The notes below the pieces were generated by a model. It did not search any database and was not told where the DNA came from. It worked only from the letters and a program-made list of their open reading frames with translations. Both the position numbers and the translations under genes were made by a program. A stretch of 64,000 bases of DNA from Anoplolepis gracilipes (taxonomy: Eukaryota; Arthropoda; Insecta; Hymenoptera; Formicidae): assembly GCF_047496725.1 (NCBI RefSeq), contig NC_132978.1, forward strand, positions 11,993,001 to 12,057,000, in the 5' to 3' direction. How positions within the stretch are numbered: the first letter of the stretch is position 1; each line of letters starts with the position of its first letter. Of the stretch, positions 12,461 through 24,410 are shown piece after piece.

Positions 12461-14441
12461 ATCTAATTTTCATGGAGGCTTGTACAACGTTTTGCATTTT
12501 TTATTGCAGACCGTGTAATTTGTGAAATGTTTGCACGCGCGAGCCGACGCAAAATATTCGCGAAAGGGCAACGCGGCATACACACAAAAAATGTGAAATG
12601 CAAAATACAAAAACTTTTGACTGGATGGTTCGCGCATTTTCCATCGCGCGAACGATCGGAGCAGGTCGCGCGATATTATTCAACGAACTGGTTGTGGCGA
12701 GTTACTCATGTATATTCGTATATGTATATGATTCATTTCCCATACATTTGGTAATGCATTTATATGTAGCATTATAAAAATATATTTCGGAATCAATAAA
12801 GATAGTTGAATTTTTATAACAAGTACAAAAAATTATAAAAATATTATTGTTTTAACCTGATAAATACAATGTATCTCTATATATGATGTGTTTGCATATT
12901 TTTTTAATTTGCATACTGATAATTTAGAGAGAATTGTTCTTATTTATTTTTACTATAATATAAATTCTCTATTAATGGAAAATTAAATGCGAAAGAAGGA
13001 TATGTAATTCTGTGTCTGTTAAATTTTGAAACAAACGCGCTATTCTTATATATTTTGCAATACACATTAATAATTAGAGAGAAATTAATTCTAACCAATA
13101 ATAGAGCATGCTTAATATACACTAATGGGAATATAATTAAACATCGTAAAGTTTACTTATTAATATTTTTGTCGTTTTAATCGAGTACCGTTAATATTCC
13201 ATTGTCACTTTGATGTAATATAGCCACCGTTATAATTAATGTCGCATTTATATTAAAGGTATCTATTTTAGGAAAACAAGATTTTCTCATATGCGAAATG
13301 CGCACGTTGAGCGTTTGATGATTTATAGTAATCTGTGAAATGTGTTATTAACTGTGTTGAGATAGATATGTCACCGTTTAATACTACATAACTATGCAAT
13401 ACTATATTCTATTTATCGGCATTTAATTTATCGGTTAACAAAAGCAACTGCCTATTCTGGTAATTAAATTCTGTCTGAATAATTGTATCGCTACTTTCCT
13501 TTATGACGCATTACCTCCATGAATATCGAAATTCTCGTAATTTTAAATGTCACGACAGCGAAATTATCGCAATATAAATTAACGTTACAAAGATATGACA
13601 ACGCGTTAAAATTCTCAAGAATCAGAAAGCGTTCGAGATATACTTTTAATAGCACGCGTGACTAGAAATTCTGTTAAAAAAAAATTTGCATTTCGATGTC
13701 ATAATTTAGTCTCACACTCGGTTAGATATTAATATATATGTAAATTATATCGCGCGGTGTTTGCGAAAGTTATTCAACCAAATTATTAATTTCTTAACTT
13801 TTCTTGAGCTCCAAGTAACTTAAGCTTCGCACAAGCCGCACCTGTCATGAGTTCGAAACTCTCGAGAAAAATGCAGTGTACTATCAGAAAAACAGGATGC
13901 GACATATATATATATATATATATACGTATACGATGACATTGTATGTACAATTCGGAAAAGATCTGACATTTATGAACTATTGTTGACTAATAAAGTTTAG
14001 ATGCAGTAAAAATTTCTATGATAACTTTATGAATCCTCCTCCCTTAGAGGATTCAATTAGCAAATTAATGCGTAAAATTGGAGAACTCGTTAAACAGCAA
14101 ATTCGCTTTTAATTACCTCTGCGAATATTAATGGAGAGTAACACTGAGCGCCGTTATATTGCATGCAATTAAAATGTCACGGATACTTTGTGCGTTAAAG
14201 CATCGTCATATGATAATGTATTAATAAACTTTAATTAATTAGCGTCATTAACATTACGATGATGGAAAAGCATTTATTAAAATAATTACTAAATTAATTT
14301 AACATTTCCGAAACATCAGAATTGCTTGAACAATAATTTTTATAATAATATTAGAATTAAATATAAAAAATGTTACATTTTACACATAATCGAAATATAT
14401 ATTATCTTTTTTCACTATGTATATATTTTTTTCATATGCAA

Positions 14442-14484
<43 letters not shown>
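12461..14484. other. 2 kb between the inverted arms, no gene
   Basis: AT-rich sequence with a (TA)n near 13903-13924 and a (TG)n(TA)n tract plus T10 at 14442-14488. Starting at 12510, after a good acceptor-like TTTTTTATTGCAG, a frame stays open to 12754. Its translation is basic and unlike any family I know, and the only donors are weak. If the arms are transposon ends, this interior encodes no recognisable transposase. Confidence 0.55.
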
Positions 14485-14486
<2 letters not shown>

Positions 14487-14691
14487 TTACTTTGAAAGGC
14501 TATTTTGTTTGGGAAAAAGCGATGGTTTTTAAAAGGGGTTACCTAAATATGAAATAAAGGCTTGCTATCCATTTATTAAAAAATGTCCCACAAACATACT
14601 CCAGGAGTGAGAATTATATCAATATAAATTGTACGTGATCAACAATGTGTTGCGCGACGTACTTGTTATTATTATTGTCTAATAAATTCAC

Positions 14692-14695
<4 letters not shown>
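14485..14695 (-). repeat. Right arm of a 211-bp inverted repeat
   Basis: Minus-orientation counterpart of 12249-12460. Read on the minus strand it ends in GTAAAAAAAAAA and then (TA)n, while its other edge meets the long (TA)n(TG)n tract at 14694-14757. An A-tract at one end and microsatellites on both sides are what an RNA-mediated (retroposed) copy can leave, but replication slippage could give the same picture. Confidence 0.92.
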
Positions 14696-14748
<53 letters not shown>

Positions 14749-14757
14749 CGCGTGTGT
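14694..14757. repeat. (TA)n(TG)n compound microsatellite
   Basis: About 20 TA units pass into TGTGTG and then CGCGTGTG. It abuts the right inverted arm exactly. Confidence 0.96.
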
Positions 14758-15090
14758 AATATTTTTTTGTGTTATACATATTTTATTTCACAATTCATTT
14801 TTATACATATATTAGAAATTTATAATAGAAAAAAGTATGAAACAGAACTGTGTATATTGTAATTGCTATGAATAATGAAAATAATGTTTATGTAGAGACG
14901 AAAATATCTCAGAAACTTGCCATATACTTTCCCATAGTTTGCCACCGACGAAATATGAAAGTTTAACAAAGTTTAACCAGCCCTCTGCACCTTCGATATT
15001 TGCATATATTATAATATCGGATTAAGCAAAGCAACGCGATCTATTACATAATATTGTTTATCGACGATATATTATCAATTTATATTATGC

Positions 15091-15119
15091 TCTTCTCTCT
15101 CTCCCTCTCTCTCTCTCTC
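15091..15119. repeat. (TC)n microsatellite
   Basis: Interrupted TC repeat (TCTTCTCTCTCTCCCTCTC...) seen directly. Confidence 0.92.
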
Positions 15120-16470
15120 AACTGGATCATTTTATCATTTAAATTTTTGTAAATCTGCGACGAGTTACAGTTAAATCTGTGTTTTTCCACCGATTGTTTT
15201 TACGTAACATAGGATAAATCCCTACTTATATTAATACCAATATCTGTTTATATATATATGTTGAGTTTAATTTTCTATTATACATAAGCGTAATACTGAA
15301 ATATCAAATAAACGCATATGTCGGAAATATGAGAATGACAGACTATTTTCATGTGATCGCCTAATAATTTAATCGCACCTTGCAACTGATGGCCAGGCTG
15401 TCAATTGTGAATCATCTCCATACGATGCATGAAACGTAACATGTGTCCAGTTTATTAGTTTATTGTATAGAGATATTGAAGTATTTTACAACTCGATAGA
15501 TAGTCGTTGATTCAATCGTCGATTTTGTTTAACGACAGAATAAAATAATTGTGATATCTACAAGTTTGTGATTTTATATTTACTTTCGTAGGTATAAATA
15601 ATTTTTCTTCTTTTTTAAGAAAATTCAATATTTGCAATCGCTTTTTCTCAATCTTTGTCTGCAATTTGTAGATGAGCTTTCTGCTGTTTTTTTTTTTTTT
15701 TTTTAAGTTGCAGCTATACGCCACATTTTTGCATTAATTTTATATCATTTCATTTTATTAATCTAATTTCGTATTAAAATAATCTAATTTGATCGTCTCA
15801 TTTTATTCAATCATCAGAACATTTTACGATGTTTGTCGACTTTCTAATCGATGTCTCGATTTAAAAAAAATACAATAGATAGGATTTAATCTGTTAGTTC
15901 GGTTGTTGATTGGTTGTTCGGATTTCTTTCGTTCGAAATGTATCGTCGGACGTACATAATTTTCCATCTACATGTACGTCGTTCACAAGAGACAATCAGG
16001 GACAGTCGAGTCTCTCTTTTCTCCATCTCCCTCCCTCTCTCCGCATTCCTGAAAACGCGATATTTGAAAGGCGAATACTAATTTTCAGTAGATTGCTCCG
16101 GCTCGATTTAGCAGGTGATTCAACACCCGCGTGTACTGTGTCTACATTCCCAAATTGTCGCGTGGTAGAAGGCCGTAATGTCGGCAACGGCAAGGGTAAC
16201 GTGCACCTCGTGTGTACAACGTTGTACTGTACACATACACAGACCGCATTCTCGCGTCCCACTTCTTGCCGGTTTCCTCCTTTCCGGAACGGCGAAAGCC
16301 GCGCACAGCTTCACAAACACACAACCTTCTCCCTCGTTACTGTCCTTCGTGTGTTTCGCGCGGCATTACGGAACGCTCGAAGACCGAGTATCTTCGCGAA
16401 GTATTAATTAACTAATTTACTCGTTTGCGCATTGTGCGCTCCAAAGATCTTAATAGATCTTAATTTATCT
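15120..16470. other. Non-coding stretch with a CpG-rich block at 15990-16410
   Basis: 15120-15980 is AT-rich with T-tracts. 15990-16410 is markedly richer in GC and CpG. A 165-codon frame crosses it from 15910, but several other frames on both strands are also open, which is expected of stop-poor GC-rich DNA. No translation is recognisable. Confidence 0.4.
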
Positions 16471-16477
16471 CTTTCAG

Positions 16478-16542
16478 TGTTCGGCGTACCGAGAGTTTTG
16501 CGCTATGCTTGCCAAATACATATCAGCATTCGACGGCATAGA
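16478..16542 (+). other. Candidate 65-bp small exon
   Basis: Upstream are CTTAAT (branch-point-like) and TTTATCTCTTTCAG, a strong 3' splice acceptor; downstream is GA then GTAAGC, a fair donor. The 65 bp between are GC-richer than the flanks and open in frame 1, where the translation includes YREFCAMLAKYISAFDG; two other frames are open too. I do not recognise the peptide. This is a splice-signal-based guess only. Confidence 0.15.
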
Positions 16543-19031
16543 GTAAGCTATATTGACATTCGAAACATAATGAATAAGCAAATCTTCTATTTCGGAACAG
16601 CATTTGTTTCGGATTTTTCTCGTCTTATTATATAATGTTGGATTTCGAAGGAGACGGATAAAGACCTATGATGCGACAATATGTGATGGTTGACGCGAAA
16701 AAAAAAAAATCAGAGTATTCCGAAATAGCTTACCCTATATATGTAAATTCGATTTTTATAGAGTGTAGAAAAAATAATTAGAATATTGATAAGAATTACG
16801 ATATAAATATATAATCGGAAAGAAAATGTAATAATTTTGAAATATCTGATGAGAAGAATGAGACGCATATGTTGAGCTTATATATAAAAAAATATTATCT
16901 AATTCTCATTGTAATACAAGGTTCTATTTATATGATGAATAATTTTACCGCAGACAAGATATATCTAATAGATGATTAATGCGACCAATATCATTTCCAA
17001 TATTAATCAAACAATGTTCATTATTCGCGAAACCTGTCTCATCTTTTTATAGGAACGTGCGCGCGTTAATTTGCAGTTTTGTTGGGGCAGCAACAATTGT
17101 TTATTCATGAAAAGTTCGCGGCCTATTATGAGCAGACGTCGCTTTGTGAAATCTCGCACAGCACGCACACGTGCGTGCTGTGCAATTAGCGTAAGATGCA
17201 CGCGCGCTCGCCACGTGATACACGCACCGGTCGCACACACGCGTATATGAAACTTAATTCTTTATCAAGTGGACACACACTCTCACTTCTCGATCGGGAG
17301 ATAGGGACCCGACGAGCCGTGAAATTCGCCAGAACTGGCATCCGTCGAAGCATGAAATTTGTCCCCCGGCCTTTCGTACGTTAGCGCTGCTGATACTACG
17401 CCATCGTGCCATTATGCGAATTTAACAAAGCATAGTCATTGCGAACGATAATTATGCCTAAAACTTCCAAGTAATTCTTCGTATTCTTTCAACCCCTCGC
17501 AGTTAAGAAATTGCGCGATGAGCTTGAGGTTAATTATAAGAATGGGCAATTGTAATACTCGCGATAATTCATGCTCTTGATATATATATATATATATGTA
17601 AGCGATACCAGAAAAAAGTAAGAAGGAATTAAATCCTCTCTGTAATAACATCAAGTACAAATTTTTCGTTTCAAAAATATTACAACTCGCGCGTGTATGT
17701 TGTACGATAAGCGGCGCGAAATTTTCGTTATTTATTTTCCGGAGCTGTTTTACCCACTTAAATAAGAGTTCCAATAAGAGTTTCTCGGTGAAAAACGACA
17801 CTGGAATCTTTGTGAAATTTTTCTTAAATTTTCTTCTAAGTAGCTTTACGTGCGGGCTCGCGATGTAATTGTCGCGAGTTTTCGTTACATGGATGGCACG
17901 AGAAGTGTAGGACGCGACATTGCAACGAGAATAGTCATGCGAATGATAAAGAAAAGGCGTGACGTAATATATTCGCCGACAATTGTAATGTTGGGAATGC
18001 GACCCTGCACCTCTCCTCCCCACGTGTGTGCGAAATAGTCTTATAATTAAAAGATGTTACTCGAAGTTAATTAAACGTGGATAGTCGTCTCTTCGTTGTG
18101 TCAGTTGAAGAAAGTGGTAGGGGTTGTATAAGATGACTCAGTGTGTGGATGAGGTAAAGAATTTTTTCCCCGAGTTAATTATTCGCGTTACATGCGGTTC
18201 CTTTTTCTAAACGAGCGCTTTCATTTGTTCCCGTTCTTTCGAAGCTGCATGTCGTAAGAGAAAATAATTTAACATTGTATGAGAAAACAATTTAACATTG
18301 AATCACAATAATAATAATATTATTGTTGTAATTAATTTGCGGCATAAATAATACGCAGTTTTATCACATAATACCAAATGCAATTTAACGATTTGCGATC
18401 TGCTATTTTATATGATAACACAAATTTGTAATTATCGTTATAATTAGCAAGCATATCAATTTGTTGAGAAAAAGCAATTGTAAAATATCCCGTCACCTTC
18501 GATGGTAATTTATCGAATCTTCGAGGTTTGTAAATTCGCCGGCTTTCATTAAAATAAATTTATTCGATCGAGTGAGTACCGCTTTAAAATCTACTTTCAG
18601 TGGAACGAAAATTGCGAGTGGAAAGTTAAAAAGCAAACCGCGTAGAGTCTGGGATGGGAAGAATATCCCAACCGTGGGAGACACGATCGTCGAGAGATCC
18701 ATTCCGAAGACCCGCGAGATTAATCTACCGATGAGTTACGTTTGTAAATGCTGGCCGTTCCAGTTACTTGACTGTCACGGCAGTTTGTCGAGCGTGGAGA
18801 GCCTCCGGAGACCTTTGAATTGCCACAACGCCTGTACCGGTGCGATTCTGAGCTGCTATTATGCTCACTGAAGCTTCATGTAATTCTCTCTCCTCCATCT
18901 TGGCAAATATATTTTAAAAACGCTTACATGTACAATCTTTTGACACACTTTTGTACGCATTTATTCGCGTTCTTTTTATATAATAGGTACGACGAAAGAG
19001 CAAAAGAAAAAGCCGTATAAAAATATCTTAA
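16543..19031. other. Non-coding stretch
   Basis: Unique sequence with a GC-richer patch at about 17150-17400 and another at 18490-18850. The 195-codon minus frame at 17436-18023 is the longest in the window, but it includes a (TA)n tract read as alternating Tyr-Ile and looks like no known protein. Several frames overlap in the 18.5-18.9 kb patch, again without a recognisable product. Confidence 0.5.
17156..17183. repeat. Perfect hairpin, 13-bp GC-rich arms, 2-nt spacer
   Basis: GCACAGCACGCAC, then AC, then its exact reverse complement. It is GC-rich and mostly alternating purine-pyrimidine, so it could extrude as a cruciform. No transposon boundary is visible around it. Confidence 0.93.
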
Positions 19032-19035
19032 TTAA

Positions 19036-19310
19036 CCCTAGGCTGTCACACCGGGTCACCATGACCCCGACTGATGAAAATAAAATGTGAATTTAAACAA
19101 AAGAATTTATTTTCCACAATTTTTTTTTTCAAATGAAAATAATTAAAATATTAATTGGAATATATTTTTCTATATTTGAACTTTATTTCAGAATTTTTTC
19201 AACAATTTTGGACACTTAGTTTTTAAACTGCAGCTCATCGAAAATTGCGTTGGGTCACAGTGACCCAGTGTCACAGTCTCGTTCGAAAAAAAAGGTGTGA
19301 CAGCCTAGGG
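19036..19310. mobile_element. piggyBac-like MITE (275 bp)
   Basis: A perfect 17-bp terminal inverted repeat, CCCTAGGCTGTCACACC, is flanked on both sides by TTAA (19032-19035 and 19311-19314). TTAA target duplication and a CCCT-type end are the marks of the piggyBac superfamily. Just inside each end is a 15-bp near-palindrome, GGGTCACCATGACCC (19053-19067) and GGGTCACAGTGACCC (19252-19266), possibly a transposase-binding site. The interior is AT-rich and non-coding, so the copy is non-autonomous. Confidence 0.9.
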
Positions 19311-19314
19311 TTAA

Positions 19315-22300
19315 AGTTATTGTTTTTTTTTTTTCTAGTCCAACTGATATTCTCTCATCACATTATTTTAGTTACTACATTTATTAGAAAAAAAAAAAAA
19401 ATGTATACGATTTAAATATGAAATCGAGTCGAACAGTTTAGAATTAAATGTCCGGCGAAAATATACCTTTATCCTTCTGATTCTCAATCATGTGACGGCG
19501 CGTTTCGAGACATAAAATCAGCAGATATAACGTGGAATATACGGAAGCGGAAGATCGCAGGAATATTGCGTCGCGTCGAGACATCGAGATCGTCTTGTGG
19601 ACTTGGTGGTTTGGAAACCCCGCACGAACAACGCACTTCGATACACCTGCCGCATCGGCGGCATACTTTATTCCCCGGATGTAGTTTTCGCTGAAATCGC
19701 TTAGCATACGTTATTGCACAGCCGGTTAGATCGTTACGACGCGCCCGAATGATGCCCGTAAATCGTGCTGGCAATTATCTCGTAATGTTGAATTAACAGT
19801 TACATCAGTTCCTTGTATACGGCGTATAATTAGAGATTAGGAAATCGTCTCTGTCGTGCGCTAAAGGGATGACTCCTTGATAGCTGTTGCTTAATTAGTT
19901 GTTAGCGGGAACACATAGTTCCCTCGGTACAGTATCCCCCGTTACAGGGAAATAGGGTGAATAGGGGTACTAGAATGTTTCGGTCTGATTTACGATGTAA
20001 ATATTGGTCAGCGTAATATTGGAGATAGCTACCGATAGCTTTTGTGATGTAATCATTAATATACAGGTTGCAATGCAACGTTACAAGTATGGAATAGTTG
20101 CAATTTGTTGGGCAAATTACTCCCGGCGGATTGCTTAGCATTAATTATAATTTCGAACAAGTATACAAAAGCCAAGAATCGAAAAGACGGAAAATACGGT
20201 CGCGTCGCTCTGTTGTTGTTGGGTATAATTCTGATTAAAAAATATCATGCAAATATTCATTCAAATTAGCTAGAAGTTATTCTTGCGCGGATGTGTAAAT
20301 GTCACTGTGCGCGTTCCCCACGGTTGTCGTATTATAAATATTTATCTTCGTGAAAAAAAAAAAAAGAAAAAAAAGGAAAAAATTATATTTTTGTGCGTCC
20401 ACGCTCTCTCTCTGCGTGGATGCGGCACGCATGACGAACGGTAAAAAATTTTCCGGTGAAAGAGATAGAGATTGTTTCCGCGATCGGTATTTTGACAAGG
20501 CAGGTGCGCGGCATCCAAATCGGTCGTTCGACGACGCTCTCTCGTGCAAATAACGATCGTCACACGTATCCGTAGAATCATTAAAGGACTCGTGGGTGCG
20601 AGCACGAGATCGCGGGAATGTCGCGTTTCGTTCTAACGTGACTGCTGGAAGCGTTTTCATGAAAGTACGTGTAGTTCGGGGGTGAATTCCAGAAGACCGC
20701 ACAAGTTTAAACGGCTGTTGCAATTCCGCTCCTTCGATTCGTTTATCCTTCGACCAATCGGTTGGTCAAAAGCGTGCGAGAGCAGAATATCGAAGTAGCG
20801 TTTAAGTAGGCCAGAGATGTGGTCACTTTTTAGCATCTTTTTTTATCCCACTGCGGCTTACGGTCGCATTAGAATCCAGGGCTGATGTTTAATTATAATT
20901 AGTAAAATAATCGGATCTATATGCACGGTTAATTAACTATTCTCGTTTTCCTTGAACGTGCGAGTGAATCTATTCCGCCGCGTTTTTATTCCGCTCTTTT
21001 AATTTCGAAAGCAGTTTTATTTCAACGTGACCCCACTGGAGGTGTCTAGGATAGCCACGTTGGATTATTGCCGAGGTAAGCACTCTCCGTCCCGGCTACA
21101 TTCTCCTTCTATCTATCCTGCCATCCACAACGAAACTCAAAATTTCAACCGTCGTTTGGGCTGCAGGTGGGATAGATAACGTTATTTTATTGCAACGGCT
21201 TTAGAGGTGTAAGCAGATGGCCGGTACCAAAGATTTGGCGAATCGATGACGTAACCTGGGCATTGCAAGAGAGAGCGACTTTCGGTTATCATGAATGACG
21301 TTGTAATTCGTTGTTTCGTTGGCGCTGCGATAAAATCGTTGCTGATTTTAATTTGGCGCATATCGCATATTATATTATGAATATTATTTAATAATTCATT
21401 TAACATGTTAATCGCGACATAAATTTTTGTAATTATACTCGGACTAAAATTGATATCATATGCGCATGTAATTGAAAAATGATTAATAATTTTAAATTGT
21501 TGCAGATTTTACGTCACTCAATTTGTATTTGCATTCATGCACGATTCTCAACGATATTCAATAATGATTTATATCAATAATTGTTGCTACGTACTACATT
21601 TAAGTAGGCCAATTCCGCGAGCAGTCAATATCAATTTATTAATTCCATCTCAATAATTCAATTTCTTTTGCAACAATTTCGTCTCTACTGTAAGTCAGTC
21701 TGCATAGTTTCAATCCAATGTTAATATTCTAACGTGTTTCATGATTTCTTGGTAAGCCATAACAGAATCTGTTAGGTAATCGGGGACGTCCTGGATTAAA
21801 TTCTAGGAACACAATAGAGTGCTTCTAATGGACATTATGTACTTCGACAATTTAGTTTGAATTCACCTCAATCGAAGCGATATGAGTCAAGGCGAGATAC
21901 AACACGGTGACATCTTTTTAATATGACATTTTATAAGAATAATTAAATTTACAATTCTGCCGATATTTTATTTCTTTTAAATAATCACCAAAATATTGTG
22001 TATATCTATCTCGAAGCGCGTGAAAAAAGCAGACAACCATTGGTCAGTTTGGGCTCCATTTGGTCATTATTTCTTGCTGTATATGCGTGTGTTGATTGCT
22101 TTACATTCTTATCAAGTATTCGATACCAATGGGATGCTCGACTGATGGCAGGTCAATTGAGAATACTTCATTTGATAAAAATTTTTCGATTTAGTTGATG
22201 CTCTGTCAATTGATAAAACGAGTCATATGAATCTTTTCGATTTTTTTACAAATAATTACTATGGAGTAGTCATTTCATATATGTTTGCACGCTCTTACTA

Positions 22301-22788
22301 CACTTTATTAATATAGTATTTATAAAAATTCTTAAAATAGGCACATTAGTGAGTTCTAATTAAGCGTTATGCAATATATTATATGTATAAGTCTTACTAG
22401 ACAATAATGATAAGCCTTGATGATAGAGAAAAATCTTAATAAAAAAACTTTATCTCATTGTCTCATTGAATAGAATTATTTATAATTATCAGTATTTGTC
22501 TAACATTATGCATTTACATCATATAATTCGCATGAAACGTAATAATTCATTCATCTAAATTCTATATTGTACTATTTTTAAAAATCAACAGTCTTTTGTC
22601 TTATTTTTATTTTCAACACGCAACATGCAATTTTGTAAGGGACTTATTTTTAATCCGAGCTTGTCTACTGTATGATAACAAATTTATTTTTCCATTTCAT
22701 TTATTTCCGTCCAGTTCTTTTGTCATTTCTCGGAAATATTTGAAATTCACGGATTCACGGAATGCAAGTATTAAAAAATCGCTTTATC
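19315..22788. other. Non-coding stretch
   Basis: Unique sequence with T- and A-tracts near 19322-19335 and 19388-19401. GC-richer DNA lies at 19440-19780 and 20390-20750. A 148-codon minus frame (20277-20723) includes an A/T-tract read as Phe/Lys and is probably spurious. TAATTA-type strings occur at 20890-20940. The frame at 21998-22198 resembles no family I know. Confidence 0.5.
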
Positions 22789-22792
22789 TACA

Positions 22793-22824
<32 letters not shown>

Positions 22825-22831
22825 TACACAC
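22789..22831. repeat. (CA)n microsatellite
   Basis: CACACATACACACA... about 20 units with two TA interruptions. Confidence 0.95.
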
Positions 22832-23074
22832 TTTGTATCGATGCACCGGTAGTACTGTTTTTTACAGTTTTCTTTTTTTTTTTAAACATGTTTCACATGT
22901 GCAACGATAAAAGTTGTTCGACCGTTGCGACCTTTTATTCAATCTGTGAAAGTTGAAAAATATTTATCAACGATAGCGCGATGTAAAATGTAAGAAGTTT
23001 ACATATACCCATATAAACACATATATAGGTACATACATTCTTTTTGCAATATATATATATATATATACCAATAT

Positions 23075-23143
23075 AATACCACCCTTGCTATTATTATCAA
23101 TATATATGTATATATTGTCGATAATAATAGCAAAGATGGTATT
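23075..23143. repeat. 69-nt hairpin with about 32 paired bases per arm
   Basis: Left arm 23075-23098 pairs with right arm 23120-23143 with two mismatches; each ends in AATACC/GGTATT and has a perfect TTGCTATTATTATC core. The loop is itself nearly palindromic (AATATATA-TG-TATATATT), leaving only a 3-nt bulge (GTC). Length and shape are like a microRNA precursor, but the AT-rich stem fits a small foldback transposon remnant equally well. I recognise no known miRNA in it. Confidence 0.85.
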
Positions 23144-23411
23144 AACAAATAGGTACGTTGAATATTTATATTTTCCTGTCTGCCCTTCGTCGTCGGAAAT
23201 ACATTGTAATATGTTATGTGGCAAAAATAACTCGTGATATATGGCACTTTTTCCCGTACACTATGGAGCAATATTGTCATTTATTGCTAACGATAAAATC
23301 TGCTTACGATGATCACGAGATAAATGTTTCTAAACTCTACATGTCTACGCCACTATTGCATATAACGTAGTTACGTGTAAAAATATCTTCTTCTTAAACA
23401 TCGACTAGATC

Positions 23412-23741
23412 CAGAGGTTCCGTCCAAAGTGGGCGATATCGGCCCCTAAGGCGTTGAAATGATTCAGGGGAGCGGTAGTAGCCTCGGTTGCTATTGGGGG
23501 CGATAAATAAAAATAAGGGACAGTGGAAATATGAAGCAAAAAGAGAAGACAAGAAAATTTTGATAAACTGTTTGTATATGTTTTATATGTTGTGTGTATT
23601 GTATAACACAAAATTAAAAGTTGTAGTAATTATTTTATTTTCCAAGCATATAATATTGCTATATTGCTAACGAAACTCGAACAATGAAGAAAATATCGCA
23701 ACAAAGATATATAAAAAAATATATTAAAAAAATATATATCA

Positions 23742-23788
<47 letters not shown>

Positions 23789-23988
23789 GGTTAAGTCCGC
23801 CTTTGTGTGTCTATGTTGTATGCTAGAGGATAGCTAGAAATATAATATAATAAGTGTATAAAAAACACAAATTTTTCACTGCATTTTTCTATTCGTTCGC
23901 TTAAAGAAAGTAGATTTTTCAGGGGAGGTGTTGAATAATTTTTTTTCTGAAAAGGGGGCGATAGGCCAAATAAGTTTGAGAACCTCTG
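23412..23988. mobile_element. hAT-like MITE (577 bp) with 9-bp target duplication
   Basis: Ends are CAGAGGTTC at the left and GAACCTCTG at the right. Both are flanked by the identical 9 bp GACTAGATC (23403-23411 and 23989-23997). hAT elements make 8-bp duplications; the ninth base may be chance identity of the terminal C/G with the target. Right-end subterminal sequence CTCAAACTTATTTGGCC..ATCGCCCCC is typical of CAGNGGTTCTCAAAC-type hAT ends, and the left end keeps a degraded ATCGGCCCC. The interior holds a (TA)22 tract at 23743-23786 and no transposase. Confidence 0.87.
23743..23786. repeat. (TA)22 microsatellite inside the hAT-like MITE
   Basis: Pure TA run inside the element, preceded by AT-rich near-repeats (ATATATCAAGATATA). 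Confidence 0.95.
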
Positions 23989-24032
23989 GACTAGATCAAG
24001 ATTGCCCGATTATGAATTAACTTTCCTCTCAG

Positions 24033-24060
24033 AGCAATGTTCGTTCAAACGAACATTGCT
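24033..24060. repeat. Perfect hairpin, 13-bp arms, 2-nt spacer
   Basis: AGCAATGTTCGTT, then CA, then its exact reverse complement. It lies 36 bp right of the hAT-like target duplication and 350 bp left of the foldback element. Function unknown. Confidence 0.93.
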
Positions 24061-24410
24061 TTCAGATCAGAACGTTACATCAATCTCATAACAACGAAGA
24101 AGGCGATAATTTGACTCTAAGTGATGCTAATTGCGCTGTAAAAGCTAACAAACTTGGCAACAGTCAGTTGCAGTTAAACGTCTTTGGGGTCGTAAGCTCG
24201 CAGCTCGTGCAACGATATAATAGTGAGATTTACCGTAACGATGTGATGAGTTCGAGCGCGCCGTATGTCCGATTCGGGAATAATTCGCGAGCTCGGCCGA
24301 TGCTATTCAGCCATAATACATTCCGTTTCCGTAATTTCGACCAACTGACGAAATAGCGTGCGATTTTAGGTGGTGCCTATAAACAAGCTGCCTGTAGTTA
24401 GGCCTCCGGT

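Noticed and set aside
12510..12754. Exon-like open stretch after TTTTTTATTGCAG
   Set aside because: Good acceptor, but only weak donors and a non-protein-like basic translation.
13830..13865. GAGTTCGAAACTC as a tRNA T-arm
   Set aside because: No acceptor stem, D-arm or anticodon arm can be placed upstream; similar GTTCGA strings elsewhere failed the same test.
15910..16407. 165-codon plus-strand open frame
   Set aside because: Several other frames on both strands are open over the same CpG-rich block, which points to low stop density, not to coding.
17436..18023. 195-codon minus-strand open frame
   Set aside because: Longest frame in the window, but it runs through a (TA)n tract read as Tyr-Ile and a mixture of AT- and CpG-rich DNA, with no recognisable domain.
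20277..20723. 148-codon minus-strand open frame
   Set aside because: Includes an A/T-tract read as Phe runs; no domain, and competing frames on both strands.
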